NCBI RefSeq assembly: GCF_004349135.1
Contig: NZ_SMFN01000012.1
Location: forward strand, 1-64,000
Length of the DNA stretch: 64,000 bases
Direction: 5' to 3'
Source: Flavobacterium sandaracinum
Lineage (GTDB): Bacteria; Bacteroidota; Bacteroidia; Flavobacteriales; Flavobacteriaceae
Every line of letters begins with the position of its first letter. The stretch's first letter is position 1. This document shows, one piece after another, positions 53,581 through 62,304 of the stretch. The notes below the pieces were generated by a model, which was not told the DNA's origin, made no database searches, and saw nothing but the letters and a program-made list of their open reading frames with translations. The position numbers were made by a program, and so were the translations under genes.

Positions 53581-53695
53581 GGGCGTGCCCCTCCGTAAAA
53601 ACTTCGGGTCCTGCTGTCCGTTCCCGCTTTTTTTTCGAGGCCAAAAAACCTCTCAAAAAAGAGCTCCACTCCCATCACTCACGCAAAACAATGCA
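53581..53695 (-). repeat. Structured intergenic repeat, copy 3
   Basis: Read on the minus strand it starts TTGCGTGAGTGATGG, has a T/A-rich hairpin (GAGG with CCTC at its tip), then GGACAGCAGGACCC, ACGGAG and ends GGGCACGCCCA, the same end blocks as copy 2. The rest of the 377-bp gap 53526-53902 is AT-rich without recognisable features. Confidence 0.6.
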
Positions 53696-53902
53696 CAAGA
53701 AGACGTAATTTTTTTAACAAAACATTTAGAGACTACGCGTTCTCAGATTTGGTTTTCAAATTAAAATCTGTACCATTAAATCCGTACCACTAAATAGGTC
53801 TTGAAAATTGATGCAATTTGCGGCAAAATATCTTTTTTAGTCGATAAAGCAAAAGGTACTAAAAGCACAAAGTTTTAGGTTCTGGTGGTGAAATACCGAA
53901 AA

Positions 53903-54583
53903 TCATTCTACTGAAATCCAATCAATTAACGCTTTATTGTTCTGCTTTAAATATGCATTTGTTTTACTAAAATGCTTATTACCAAACCATTTTCCTTGAT
54001 TCGCACTCAATGGCGATGGATGTCCGGACTCCAAAACTAAATGTTTATTTCGGTCTATTCTAAGTCCTTTTTTATGGGCAAAAGCTCCCCAAAGCAAGAA
54101 AACAACCTGCTCTTTTTCCTCCGAAATTTTTTGAATTATCGCATCAGTAAAAAGATTCCATTTTAAATGTTTATGACTGTTGGCTGTGTCTTCCCTAACT
54201 GTTAGCGAAGCATTCAACAATATAACTCCTTGTTTTGCCCAAGATTCCAAATTTCCAGAATTGGGCAGGAAAATAGTTCCATAATCGTCGCTTAGCTCTC
54301 TAAAAACATTGCGCAAGGAAGGTGGAATTCGAACGCCATCATTAACAGAGAAACACAAACCATTCGCTTCACCTTTACCATGATACGGGTCTTGACCAAT
54401 AATAACCACTTTAACATCTTTGAAACTGCAATAATTAAACGCAGCAAAAATCAGTTCTTTCGGAGGATAACAAGTATGATTTTTATATTCCTCATCAACA
54501 TTTTCTATTAATTCCTGAAAATAGGGTTTCTGGATTTCATCAGATAAAATAGATTTCCAATTGGGATTGAAGTTGATTTGCAT
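53903..54583 (-). CDS. ung: Uracil-DNA glycosylase, family 1
   Basis: A 226-residue Ung: the water-activating motif GQDPYHG (63-69) and the C-terminal HPSPLS motif, with the GVILLNASLTV block between. It removes uracil from DNA. The start is set at MQINFNPNWK (54583), which gives the usual length; the longer ATG at 54604 would lie inside the likely promoter. Confidence 0.96.
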   Translation of the reverse strand: MQINFNPNWKSILSDEIQKPYFQELIENVDEEYKNHTCYPPKELIFAAFNYCSFKDVKVVIIGQDPYHGKGEANGLCFSVNDGVRIPPSLRNVFRELSDDYGTIFLPNSGNLESWAKQGVILLNASLTVREDTANSHKHLKWNLFTDAIIQKISEEKEQVVFLLWGAFAHKKGLRIDRNKHLVLESGHPSPLSANQGKWFGNKHFSKTNAYLKQNNKALIDWISVE

Positions 54584-54601
54584 AGTTAAATATTTATAAA
54601 A

Positions 54602-54609
54602 CAAATATA
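54602..54609 (-). promoter_or_regulatory. TAnnTTTG element of ung
   Basis: The minus strand reads TATATTTG 18 nt before the start codon at 54583. The upstream TTG is not clear. Confidence 0.5.
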
Positions 54610-54699
54610 CAGAGAGAATCGTTTTTTTGAATCCTAAAAAGGATAATAAACATTCATTAATTCTTTGTGAAAGTCTGTTAAATAGTCTTAACTATTAGC

Positions 54700-54707
54700 T
54701 ATTTTTG
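54700..54707 (+). promoter_or_regulatory. TAnnTTTG element of mutS2
   Basis: TATTTTTG, 23 nt before the ATG at 54731. No good TTG element at the usual distance. Confidence 0.45.
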
Positions 54708-54730
54708 TGTTGAAAAGAATAATACGATAA

Positions 54731-56899
54731 ATGATATCCATCACCGAAAAAACATTACAAGATTTACAATTCCCAACGGTACTCGAAACCATTTCGACCA
54801 TTTGTAATACTGACATTGGAAAACAAAAAGCATTAGAAATCACTCCTTTTAAAGACAAGGAAACATTGATGCAAGCATTAATGCAAACTTCAGAATATGT
54901 TTCGTCTTTCCAAAATAACAATGCGATTCCCAATCATGGTTTTGATGCTATCACGCATGAAATAAAGTTTCTGGCCATTGAAGACAGTTTCTTGGAAGTG
55001 GGCAGTTTTAGAAAAATCGCTACCATTTCTTCAACAGTAAATTTCCTGTTGAGTTTTTTGAGAAAATTCGAGGATTATTATCCAAACATAAACGCAAGAG
55101 CAAACCAAGTCGAACTGACCAAAGAAATCATCACGATGGTGGACGAAGTAGTCGATAAATATGGCGAAATTAAAGACAATGCATCACCGGATTTATTGAA
55201 CATCCGTCGCAGTATGAATGCTGTTCGCGGAAAAGTCAATCAAAGTTTTGGCACAGCATTGACCCAATACAATGCTTTAGGATATTTAGACGATATCAAA
55301 GAAAGTTTTGTTCAAAACAGACGCGTTTTAGCAGTTTTAGCGATGTATCGCCGTAAGGTCAAAGGATCTATTTTGGGCAGTTCCAAGACAGGAAGTATTG
55401 CCTATATTGAGCCGGAAGCTACTTTACAATATTCCCGAGAATTGAGTAATTTAGAATACGAAGAAAAAGAAGAAATCACCCGAATCTTAAAACAGTTATC
55501 GAATTATATTCGTCCTTTTTTACCGTTGTTGATCAAATACCAAGATTTTCTTAGTGATATTGATGTAATTGCTGCCAAAGCAAAATATGCGAATAAAATC
55601 AATGGAATTTTACCAACAATTACAGAGGAACGCCGCCTTTATTTTAGAGAGGCCTACCATCCTATTCTGTATCTGAACAACAAACAGAAAAATGAAATTA
55701 CACATCCGCAAACTATTGAACTAGGGCAAGAAAACAGAATCATTGTTATTTCAGGTCCTAATGCCGGTGGAAAAACCATTTCGTTAAAAACCGTAGGACT
55801 GCTGCAATTAATGCTGCAATCTGGAATGCTAATTCCCGTACACGAACGCAGTGAAACGTTTCTTTTTGATCGAATATTAACAGATATTGGAGACAATCAA
55901 TCTATTGAAAATCATCTAAGTACATACAGTTACCGATTAAAAAACATGAACTACTTTTTAAAGAAGTGCAATAGGAAAACCATGTTCCTTATTGATGAAT
56001 TTGGTACGGGTTCAGATCCTGAATTAGGAGGTGCTTTAGCCGAAATTTTCTTGGAAGAATTCTACCATCGAGAAGCTTTTGGTATTATTACAACGCATTA
56101 TTCAAACCTAAAAATTCTGGCTAACGAATTGCCTTTTGCCACCAATGCCAACATGCTTTTTGATGAAAAATCATTGGAACCCATGTATAAATTAGCTTTG
56201 GGACAAGCTGGAAGTTCCTTTACGTTTGAAGTGGCTTTGAAAAACGGAATTCCTTTCAGCTTAATCAATCGAGCCAAAAAGAAAATTGAAGTTGGAAAAG
56301 TACGTTTTGACAAAACTATTGCCACGCTTCAGAAAGAACGTTCAAAAATGGAGAAAACTTCTCAGACGCTAAAAGAGGAAGAAACTAAAGCGCGCGAAGA
56401 AGGTAAAAAAATGGAAACTATCAATGTAAAAATAAAACAAAAACTGGAAAGCTATCAGGAATTGTATGATAGTAATCAGAAAACGATTTATATAGGTACT
56501 AAAATAGAAGATATTGCGGAGAAATATTTCAACAATAAGAACAAGAAGGAATTACTTGGCGAATTTTTAAAAATAATTGAAATAGAAAATTCAAAACGCA
56601 AAAAAGCTTCAACTAAAGAGAGCAAAGCATTAATAGAAAAGAAGAAAGAAGTCATTCAAGAAGTGACTATTCAAGTTGAAGAAATTAGAAAAGAAAAGAA
56701 GGAAAAGAAACTAAAAGTAGTGGTTGAAAAACCTAAACACATTCTAAAAGTAGGTGATCGCGTGCGCATGTTTGATGGTAAAGCAGTGGGAACCCTTGAT
56801 GCGATAGAAAAAAATAAAGCAACGGTAAACTATGGCGTATTCACTTCAAAAGTAAGTCTTGAAGCACTGGAGTTTGTTGAGGCTGGTAAAAGTAAATAA
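54731..56899 (+). CDS. mutS2: MutS2-type DNA-binding ATPase without Smr domain
   Basis: A 722-residue MutS2: helical core, MutS-type ATPase with Walker A SGPNAGGKTIS (near 341-351), FDRILTDIGDNQSIENHLSTY and FLIDEFGTGSDPE, then a long Lys/Glu-rich coiled coil (about 530-670) and a KOW-like end (VGDRVRMFDGKAVG). Classic MutS2 (about 780 residues) ends in an Smr nuclease domain, which is absent here. MutS2 acts against recombination or at stalled ribosomes; without Smr, cleavage is unlikely. Confidence 0.9.
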   Translation: MISITEKTLQDLQFPTVLETISTICNTDIGKQKALEITPFKDKETLMQALMQTSEYVSSFQNNNAIPNHGFDAITHEIKFLAIEDSFLEVGSFRKIATISSTVNFLLSFLRKFEDYYPNINARANQVELTKEIITMVDEVVDKYGEIKDNASPDLLNIRRSMNAVRGKVNQSFGTALTQYNALGYLDDIKESFVQNRRVLAVLAMYRRKVKGSILGSSKTGSIAYIEPEATLQYSRELSNLEYEEKEEITRILKQLSNYIRPFLPLLIKYQDFLSDIDVIAAKAKYANKINGILPTITEERRLYFREAYHPILYLNNKQKNEITHPQTIELGQENRIIVISGPNAGGKTISLKTVGLLQLMLQSGMLIPVHERSETFLFDRILTDIGDNQSIENHLSTYSYRLKNMNYFLKKCNRKTMFLIDEFGTGSDPELGGALAEIFLEEFYHREAFGIITTHYSNLKILANELPFATNANMLFDEKSLEPMYKLALGQAGSSFTFEVALKNGIPFSLINRAKKKIEVGKVRFDKTIATLQKERSKMEKTSQTLKEEETKAREEGKKMETINVKIKQKLESYQELYDSNQKTIYIGTKIEDIAEKYFNNKNKKELLGEFLKIIEIENSKRKKASTKESKALIEKKKEVIQEVTIQVEEIRKEKKEKKLKVVVEKPKHILKVGDRVRMFDGKAVGTLDAIEKNKATVNYGVFTSKVSLEALEFVEAGKSK

Positions 56900-56995
56900 G
56901 ACACCCTAGGAACGAATCAATCGCACTAACAGGAGTTATGATAGGAGTAATTAGAATAGAAATCCAATTCCTTGTATACTTCAATTTAAAAATAT

Positions 56996-57412
56996 ATGGA
57001 TAAATTACCTAAACATAAAAAAATAATCCTGTTTGATGGCCTATGCAATTTGTGTGATTCAGCGGTGCAATTTATAATTAAGCATGACCAAAAAGACATT
57101 TTTAGATTTGTATCCTTGCAATCTGATTTAGGACAAGAAATTATTACACATTTAGGAATTGACACACATAAAACAGATAGTATTATTTTGTATCAGCCCG
57201 ATTTTGCCTATTATTATAAGTCGGAAGCTGCACTGGAAATTGCTAAAAATTTAGGTGGAATATTTTATTTTGCCAACCTATTTTCTATAGTACCGGTATC
57301 ATTTAGCAACTATATTTATGATTACATTGCAAAAAACCGCTACAAATGGTATGGTAAAAAGGACCACTGCATGATTCCCACCAAGGAGTTGCAAGCCAAA
57401 TTTTTAGAATAA
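56996..57412 (+). CDS. DCC-family thiol-disulfide oxidoreductase-like protein (DUF393)
   Basis: A 138-residue protein with the family's FDGLCNLCDSAVQFI near the start (Cys17 and Cys20 in CNLC, followed by Asp21) and the C-terminal YRWYGKKD-like block (NRYKWYGKKDHCMIP). The family is predicted to have a thioredoxin-like fold and redox activity, not well tested. No signal peptide is seen. A small membrane protein gene follows. Confidence 0.85.
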   Translation: MDKLPKHKKIILFDGLCNLCDSAVQFIIKHDQKDIFRFVSLQSDLGQEIITHLGIDTHKTDSIILYQPDFAYYYKSEAALEIAKNLGGIFYFANLFSIVPVSFSNYIYDYIAKNRYKWYGKKDHCMIPTKELQAKFLE

Positions 57413-57422
57413 ACGACCAAGC

Positions 57423-57466
57423 ATGATATTTATCATGACTTTTACTTATTATCAATACTATATTTG
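57423..57466 (+). promoter_or_regulatory. Candidate promoter with CRP/FNR-like dyad
   Basis: TATATTTG at 57459-57466 has no TTTG partner, but the palindrome ATGAT-N4-ATCAT (57423-57436) is centred about 41 bp before the expected start near 57471. This is the class II position for CRP/FNR-type activators, whose FNR site is TTGAT-N4-ATCAA. Confidence 0.45.
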
Positions 57467-57489
57467 GCCCAACTTAAAATAAATAAATC

Positions 57490-57621
57490 ATGAAAGACAC
57501 TACACTTTTTTCTTGGGATAACGGAACTTTTATAATGGTTGTCGTATTCGGTTTAGTAATCATTGGAATCGTTTCTGCCGTTTTTATTATGATGAATTCT
57601 GATAAAAAAATAAAAAAATAG
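57490..57621 (+). CDS. 43-residue single-helix membrane protein
   Basis: ATG at 57490 and stop at 57619-57621. The product has a polar N-terminus with two acidic residues and a Trp, one membrane helix (about residues 14-36, FIMVVVFGLVIIGIVSAVFIM) and a Lys-rich end (SDKKIKK), so N-out, C-in topology. It is preceded by a promoter with a CRP/FNR-like dyad. Small membrane subunits of respiratory oxidases look like this, but no oxidase genes are near; the function is unknown. Confidence 0.6.
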   Translation: MKDTTLFSWDNGTFIMVVVFGLVIIGIVSAVFIMMNSDKKIKK

Positions 57622-57628
57622 CAAAAAA

Positions 57629-57658
57629 AAGAGGATGACCAATTTTGGACATCCTCTT
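57629..57658 (-). terminator. Terminator of ettA
   Basis: AAGAGGATG (57629-57637) pairs with CATCCTCTT (57650-57658), and on the minus strand eight T follow. It lies 27 bp after the ettA stop and may also end the small membrane protein transcript. Confidence 0.8.
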
Positions 57659-57684
57659 GCTATTATTACGCTAAACAGAAGAAA

Positions 57685-59379
57685 TTAACTTCTAATTAGT
57701 TTTCTATATTTCAATCGTTTTGGAGTTAAATCCCCACCTAAACGTTTCTTTTTATTTTCCTCATATTCAGAGAAACCACCCTCAAAATAATACACTTCAG
57801 AGTTACCTTCAAAAGCTAGAATGTGCGTACAAATTCTGTCTAAAAACCATCTATCGTGAGAAATTACTACTGCGCAACCTGCAAAATTTTCTAAACCTTC
57901 TTCCAAAGCACGAAGCGTATTGATATCCAAATCATTCGTTGGCTCATCCAGTAACAAAACGTTTCCTTCCTCTTTTAATGTCATGGCAAGATGTAAACGG
58001 TTTCTTTCTCCACCTGAAAGCATCGAAACTTTCTTGTTTTGCTCTCCACCACCAAAATTAAATCTTGATAAATAAGCTCTTGAATTCACTTGCTTTCCAC
58101 CCATCATAATCAATTCTTGACCGTCAGCGAAGTTTTCCCAAATTGATTTTTCAGGATTAATATTTGAATGTGCTTGATCAACATAAGCAATCTTTACAGT
58201 ATCCCCAATTAAGAACTCACCTGAATCTGGCTTCTCTTCACCCATTATCATTTTGAAAATAGTTGATTTACCCGCACCATTTGGCCCAATAATCCCAACA
58301 ATTCCTGCTTGTGGTAATGTAAAGTTTAAATTATCATAAAGTAATTTTTCCCCAAATGCTTTAGACACATTCTTAGCCTCAATTACATTTGTTCCTAAAC
58401 GTGGACCATTTGGAATGTAAATTTCTAAATTTTCATCCAATTGTTTTTGGTCTTCATTCAATAATTTATCGTAGTTCTGTAAACGCGCTTTTTGCTTCGT
58501 CTGACGACCTTTGGCACCTTGACGAACCCAATCCAACTCACGTTCTAAATTTTTTCTACGTTTGGAAGCTGTTTTTTCTTCTAATGCCATACGGCTTGAT
58601 TTTTGGTCCAACCAAGAAGAATAATTCCCTTTCCAAGGAATTCCTTCTCCTCTATCTAGTTCTAAAATCCAACCAGCCACATTGTCCAAGAAATACCTAT
58701 CGTGTGTTACTGCAATTACAGTTCCGGCATATTGTGCTAAATGTTGTTCTAACCAAAGTACACTTTCCGCATCCAAGTGATTGGTAGGTTCATCTAGAAG
58801 CAAAACATCCGGTTGTTGCAATAACAAACGACATAAAGCTACACGACGACGTTCTCCTCCAGATAAATTCTTAATTGGAGTATCACCTTCAGGAGTACGC
58901 AAGGCATCCATGGCGATTTCTAATTTAGTGTCAATTTCCCATGCACCTAATGCATCAATTTTATCTTGTAAAAGCGCTTGACGGTCCATCAACTGCTCCA
59001 TTTTGTCTGCATTTTCATAGACTTCCGGCAAGCCAAAACTATCATTAATTTTATTGAATTCGTCTAAAACAGCCATTGTCTCAGCCACTCCTTCTCTTAC
59101 AATTTCAATCACCGTTTTGCTATCATCTAAAATAGGCTCTTGTTCTAAATAGCCTACGGTATATCCTGGTGCAAAAACTACATCACCTTGATAATTTTTA
59201 TCAACACCTGCAATTATCTTTAACAAAGAAGACTTTCCAGATCCATTTAAACCCAAAATACCAATTTTAGCTCCATAAAAGAAACTCAAATAAATATTTT
59301 TAAGTACTGGTTTATCTGCTCCTTGATAAGTTTTACTCAATTTGGACATTGAGAAGATTACTTTTTTATCGTCTGCCAT
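57685..59379 (-). CDS. ettA: ABC-F translation factor EttA
   Basis: A 564-residue soluble protein with two ABC ATPase domains (Walker A GLNGSGKSS near residue 42 and GPNGAGKST near 360; signatures LSGGERRRVAL and LSGGERNRLHL) joined by a linker rich in charged helices. It has the EttA-specific C-terminal end (GGFSEYEENKKKRLGGD). EttA binds the ribosomal E site and gates early elongation according to the ATP/ADP ratio. It is not a transporter, since no membrane segments are present. Confidence 0.94.
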   Translation of the reverse strand: MADDKKVIFSMSKLSKTYQGADKPVLKNIYLSFFYGAKIGILGLNGSGKSSLLKIIAGVDKNYQGDVVFAPGYTVGYLEQEPILDDSKTVIEIVREGVAETMAVLDEFNKINDSFGLPEVYENADKMEQLMDRQALLQDKIDALGAWEIDTKLEIAMDALRTPEGDTPIKNLSGGERRRVALCRLLLQQPDVLLLDEPTNHLDAESVLWLEQHLAQYAGTVIAVTHDRYFLDNVAGWILELDRGEGIPWKGNYSSWLDQKSSRMALEEKTASKRRKNLERELDWVRQGAKGRQTKQKARLQNYDKLLNEDQKQLDENLEIYIPNGPRLGTNVIEAKNVSKAFGEKLLYDNLNFTLPQAGIVGIIGPNGAGKSTIFKMIMGEEKPDSGEFLIGDTVKIAYVDQAHSNINPEKSIWENFADGQELIMMGGKQVNSRAYLSRFNFGGGEQNKKVSMLSGGERNRLHLAMTLKEEGNVLLLDEPTNDLDINTLRALEEGLENFAGCAVVISHDRWFLDRICTHILAFEGNSEVYYFEGGFSEYEENKKKRLGGDLTPKRLKYRKLIRS

Positions 59380-59429
59380 TTTTTTTAATTTAAAATTTAA
59401 AATTTAAAATTCAACATTTGAAATAACTA

Positions 59430-59612
59430 TTATAGTCTGCCCTTGAGCGAACTGAAAACCCATGCGTTAGCTAAAAAACCAACTCCTACGGCAGCAAAGC
59501 CCCAACCTGCAACGTCATCGTACCTAAAAGCACCTAAGCCAATAAGTAATAAACCCATGATAATCATTATAAGCGTGGCCCAACCTAGGATCGTATTTTT
59601 ATTCATTGCCAT
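59430..59612 (-). CDS. CAL67264-family small membrane protein
   Basis: A 60-residue protein with two membrane helices (about 8-28 and 35-53) joined by FRYDDVAGWG, matching the small CAL67264-type membrane protein family found across Flavobacteriia. No function is known to me. It lies between holA and ettA on the same strand. The second ATG (MNKNT, 59606) is an equally good start. Confidence 0.8.
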   Translation of the reverse strand: MAMNKNTILGWATLIMIIMGLLLIGLGAFRYDDVAGWGFAAVGVGFLANAWVFSSLKGRL

Positions 59613-59687
59613 ATTTATGGAATTTCGTTTTTAATTCCCATTCTGAAACCTCATAAAGGGTTTGCAAATATCGGGATTTTTTACCCT

Positions 59688-60692
59688 TTAATTAAATATT
59701 TTATAAAGCATTTCTCTTAATAAGTCGGATTGCGACAAAGCATTGGCACCAACACCTTTACTTTTGACATCAATTTCACGCAGAGCTGTTACAATTTGAC
59801 TCACTTTTTTCATCGGATAATTCTTCAAAGCCACATCATATTCTTTTAAAAAGAATGGATTTACGCCTATTACCGCTGCTACTTTTTTTGGATTTCTGTC
59901 CTTCAAACCGTGATACTTCAGCAATTGGATAAAAAAACCAAAAACTAAACTAGTCGTCACCACCATTGGATTATCTTTTGGATTCTGGGCAAAATTTTCA
60001 GCAATGGTATAGGCTTTTAATTGGTTGCGTTCACCAAGTGCTTTTCGCAATTCAAATACATTGAAATCTTTACTGAATCCTATATTTTCCTCAATATCCT
60101 TTGGACTTATCGTACTTCCAACTGGCAAAATAATTTGTAATTTTTCGAGTTCATTATTTATTTTGCTCAAGTCTGTTCCCAAGAATTCTACTAACATCGC
60201 TGTAGCTTTGGGTTCAATAGCATATTTTTTACCAGCGAGGACGCGTTTAATCCAGTCCCCAACTTGATTTTCATATAATTTTTTGCTTTCATACAGCACG
60301 CCTGATTTAGCCAATAGTTTGGTCAGTTTTTTTCGCTTGTCCAACGTCTTGTATTTATAACAAAAAACCAAAACCGTTGTCGCCATTGGGTTTTCAGCAT
60401 AGCTTTCGAGTTTGTCAATAGTACGAATTAGATCCTGTGCTTCCTTAACAATTACAACCTGCCGTTCTGCCATCATTGGATACCGTTTGGCTGTAGAAAT
60501 AATATCTTCGATTGTAACATCTCTGCCGTACAAAACCGTTTGATTGAATCCTTTTTCCTCTTCCGTAAGCACTTTCCCTTCAATATAGTCTGATAATTTA
60601 TCGATGTAATATGGCTCTTCACCCATCAAAAAATAAAGCGGTTTAATGTTGCCCCCTTTTATATCATTTACAATTTTTAGTACTTCGTCCAT
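59688..60692 (-). CDS. holA: DNA polymerase III subunit delta
   Basis: A 334-residue HolA: N-terminal PLYFLMGEEPYYIDKLSDYIE, the MAERQVVIVKEAQDL strand and the C-terminal helical domain with FELRKALGERN and the LREMLYKIF end. Delta is the clamp-opening subunit of the polymerase III clamp loader. It is divergent from the HsdR-N-like gene, as often seen in flavobacteria. Confidence 0.92.
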   Translation of the reverse strand: MDEVLKIVNDIKGGNIKPLYFLMGEEPYYIDKLSDYIEGKVLTEEEKGFNQTVLYGRDVTIEDIISTAKRYPMMAERQVVIVKEAQDLIRTIDKLESYAENPMATTVLVFCYKYKTLDKRKKLTKLLAKSGVLYESKKLYENQVGDWIKRVLAGKKYAIEPKATAMLVEFLGTDLSKINNELEKLQIILPVGSTISPKDIEENIGFSKDFNVFELRKALGERNQLKAYTIAENFAQNPKDNPMVVTTSLVFGFFIQLLKYHGLKDRNPKKVAAVIGVNPFFLKEYDVALKNYPMKKVSQIVTALREIDVKSKGVGANALSQSDLLREMLYKIFN

Positions 60693-60717
60693 TTTTATAT
60701 TTTATGTGAAGTTTTCC

Positions 60718-60752
60718 GTTTAAAGTTTGTCGAATCGGATGAAACTTTAAAC
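60718..60752. repeat. 11-bp inverted repeat between holA and the HsdR-N-like gene
   Basis: GTTTAAAGTTT (60718-60728) pairs exactly with AAACTTTAAAC (60742-60752), 13-nt loop. Placed between two divergent starts and just before a TTG element, it could be an operator. Confidence 0.45.
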
Positions 60753-60782
60753 TTGAAACTTTCAACTAAATAACTATTTTTG
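60753..60782 (+). promoter_or_regulatory. Promoter of the HsdR-N-like gene
   Basis: TTG at 60753-60755, 19 nt, TATTTTTG at 60775-60782. The ATG at 60787 is 4 nt after the box, so the transcript would be leaderless or nearly so. Confidence 0.6.
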
Positions 60783-60786
60783 CTTC

Positions 60787-61236
60787 ATGCAGCAATTAAA
60801 TTTTTCTACTTATCATTTTCGTTTCAAAAATAGCGAAAATAAAGTCTCTATTTTTGATGAAATCAGGAAAAAATTTATCATTCTTACACCCGAAGAATGG
60901 GTTCGCCAGCACGTAGTTCAGTTTTTATTAGAAGAAAAAAAATATCCTAAATCATTAATTAATGTAGAGAAAGTTTTAAAAGTGAATGGCTTACGCAAAA
61001 GATACGATGTCGTCGTTTTTAATTCTGATGGGTCTATTTTTATTTTAATCGAATGTAAAGCACCCGAAATTAAAATTGCGCAAGCGACTTTCGACCAAAT
61101 TGCGCGCTATAATATGACAATGAAAGCCCAATATTTGATGGTGACTAACGGATTGAATCATTACTTTTGCCAAATGGATTTCGAAAACGAAAAATATCAA
61201 TTTCTTACCGAATTACCAATTTATAAAATCCGGTAA
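60787..61236 (+). CDS. HsdR N-terminal-like (type I restriction nuclease fold) protein
   Basis: A 149-residue protein with the PD-(D/E)xK pattern RYDVVVFNSDGSIFILIECKAP (near residues 72-94; Asp73, Glu-x-Lys), the fold of the HsdR N-terminal domain. It also has a Glu in TPEEWVRQ. No helicase domain and no partner restriction genes are present, so it is a stand-alone nuclease-fold protein of the kind often next to holA in flavobacteria; the role is unknown. Confidence 0.8.
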   Translation: MQQLNFSTYHFRFKNSENKVSIFDEIRKKFIILTPEEWVRQHVVQFLLEEKKYPKSLINVEKVLKVNGLRKRYDVVVFNSDGSIFILIECKAPEIKIAQATFDQIARYNMTMKAQYLMVTNGLNHYFCQMDFENEKYQFLTELPIYKIR

Positions 61237-61249
61237 TCAAAATTAAAAG

Positions 61250-62251
61250 ATGAAAATAGCTGTTGTAATACTAAATTGGAATGGAATTTTATTGTTAGAA
61301 AAATTTTTGCCTTCCCTACTGAAATATTCGGATGAAGCCACAATTTATGTCGCTGATAATGCATCGACAGATGATTCAATTTCCTTTGTCAAGGCATTTT
61401 TCCCTTCGGTACAAATAGTAAAAAATGATAGTAATTTAGGATTTGCTGATGGCTACAATCAAGCTTTAAAATACATCGACGCGGAAATATATGCCTTAGT
61501 CAACTCTGATATTGAAGTAACCGAGAATTGGTTGCAACCCATTATTAAAACGTTTGTAAGTGAACCAAATACTGCAATCATTCAGCCTAAAATATTGGAT
61601 TTTAAACGTAAAGAATATTTTGAATATGCTGGAGCTGCTGGAGGATTTATAGATCAATATGGCTATCCTTATTGCCGTGGCCGTATTTTTGACACCTTAG
61701 AGAAAGATAACGGGCAGTATGATGATCATTGTGAGATATTTTGGGCTTCAGGAGCTTGTTTTTTTATTAGAAGCCAAGTATATAAAGACCTGAAGGGTTT
61801 TGATGGAGAATTTTTTGCGCATCAAGAAGAAATTGATTTGTGCTGGCGTGCCTTTAATAAAGGATATAAAATTAAATATATTTCAGAATCCGTTGTTTAT
61901 CATGTAGGAGGAGCAACATTACAACAGGGCAATCCAAAAAAGACTTTTTTAAATTTTAGAAACTCCTTATTGATGTTGACTAAAAATCTTCCGAAAGATC
62001 AATTGTTTAAAATTCTTTTGGGGCGAATGCTTTTGGATGGAATTGCAGGAATTCAATTTTTAACACAAGGAAAACCCAGACATTTTTGGGCCGTATTTAA
62101 GGCTCACTGTTCCTTTTATAATCTTTTTGTGACTTATTATAAAAGAAGAAATAAATTTCAAGATCTAGAATACTATAATGTAAAAAGCATCGTTTACAGC
62201 TATTTTATTAGAAAAATTATAGTTTTTAACGATTTATTTAGAATTAAATAA
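61250..62251 (+). CDS. Glycosyltransferase family 2
   Basis: A 333-residue GT2 enzyme: KIAVVILNWNG at the start, DNASTDDS (near 36), ALVNSDIEV for the metal-binding DxD-like site (near 86), then HQEEIDLCWRAF. Resembles rhamnosyl-type transferases that build surface polysaccharide. No signal peptide; it acts on the cytoplasmic side. It starts 13 bp after the HsdR-N-like gene. Confidence 0.9.
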   Translation: MKIAVVILNWNGILLLEKFLPSLLKYSDEATIYVADNASTDDSISFVKAFFPSVQIVKNDSNLGFADGYNQALKYIDAEIYALVNSDIEVTENWLQPIIKTFVSEPNTAIIQPKILDFKRKEYFEYAGAAGGFIDQYGYPYCRGRIFDTLEKDNGQYDDHCEIFWASGACFFIRSQVYKDLKGFDGEFFAHQEEIDLCWRAFNKGYKIKYISESVVYHVGGATLQQGNPKKTFLNFRNSLLMLTKNLPKDQLFKILLGRMLLDGIAGIQFLTQGKPRHFWAVFKAHCSFYNLFVTYYKRRNKFQDLEYYNVKSIVYSYFIRKIIVFNDLFRIK

Positions 62252-62263
62252 AATTTAAAAGGC

Positions 62264-62271
62264 TAAATTTG
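62264..62271 (+). promoter_or_regulatory. TAnnTTTG element of the OmpA-family gene
   Basis: TAAATTTG, 33 nt before the ATG at 62305; the TTG element is weak. Confidence 0.5.
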
Positions 62272-62304
62272 TCCTCAACAATATAATCTAAATTTCAATA
62301 ATTT

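Noticed and set aside
58389..58787. 132-codon plus-strand frame inside ettA
   Set aside because: Antisense to a well-conserved ABC-F gene; no start context or family.
59388..59411. Short AATTTAAA tandem repeat upstream of ettA
   Set aside because: Three simple AT-rich units; likely chance or slippage, with no known role.
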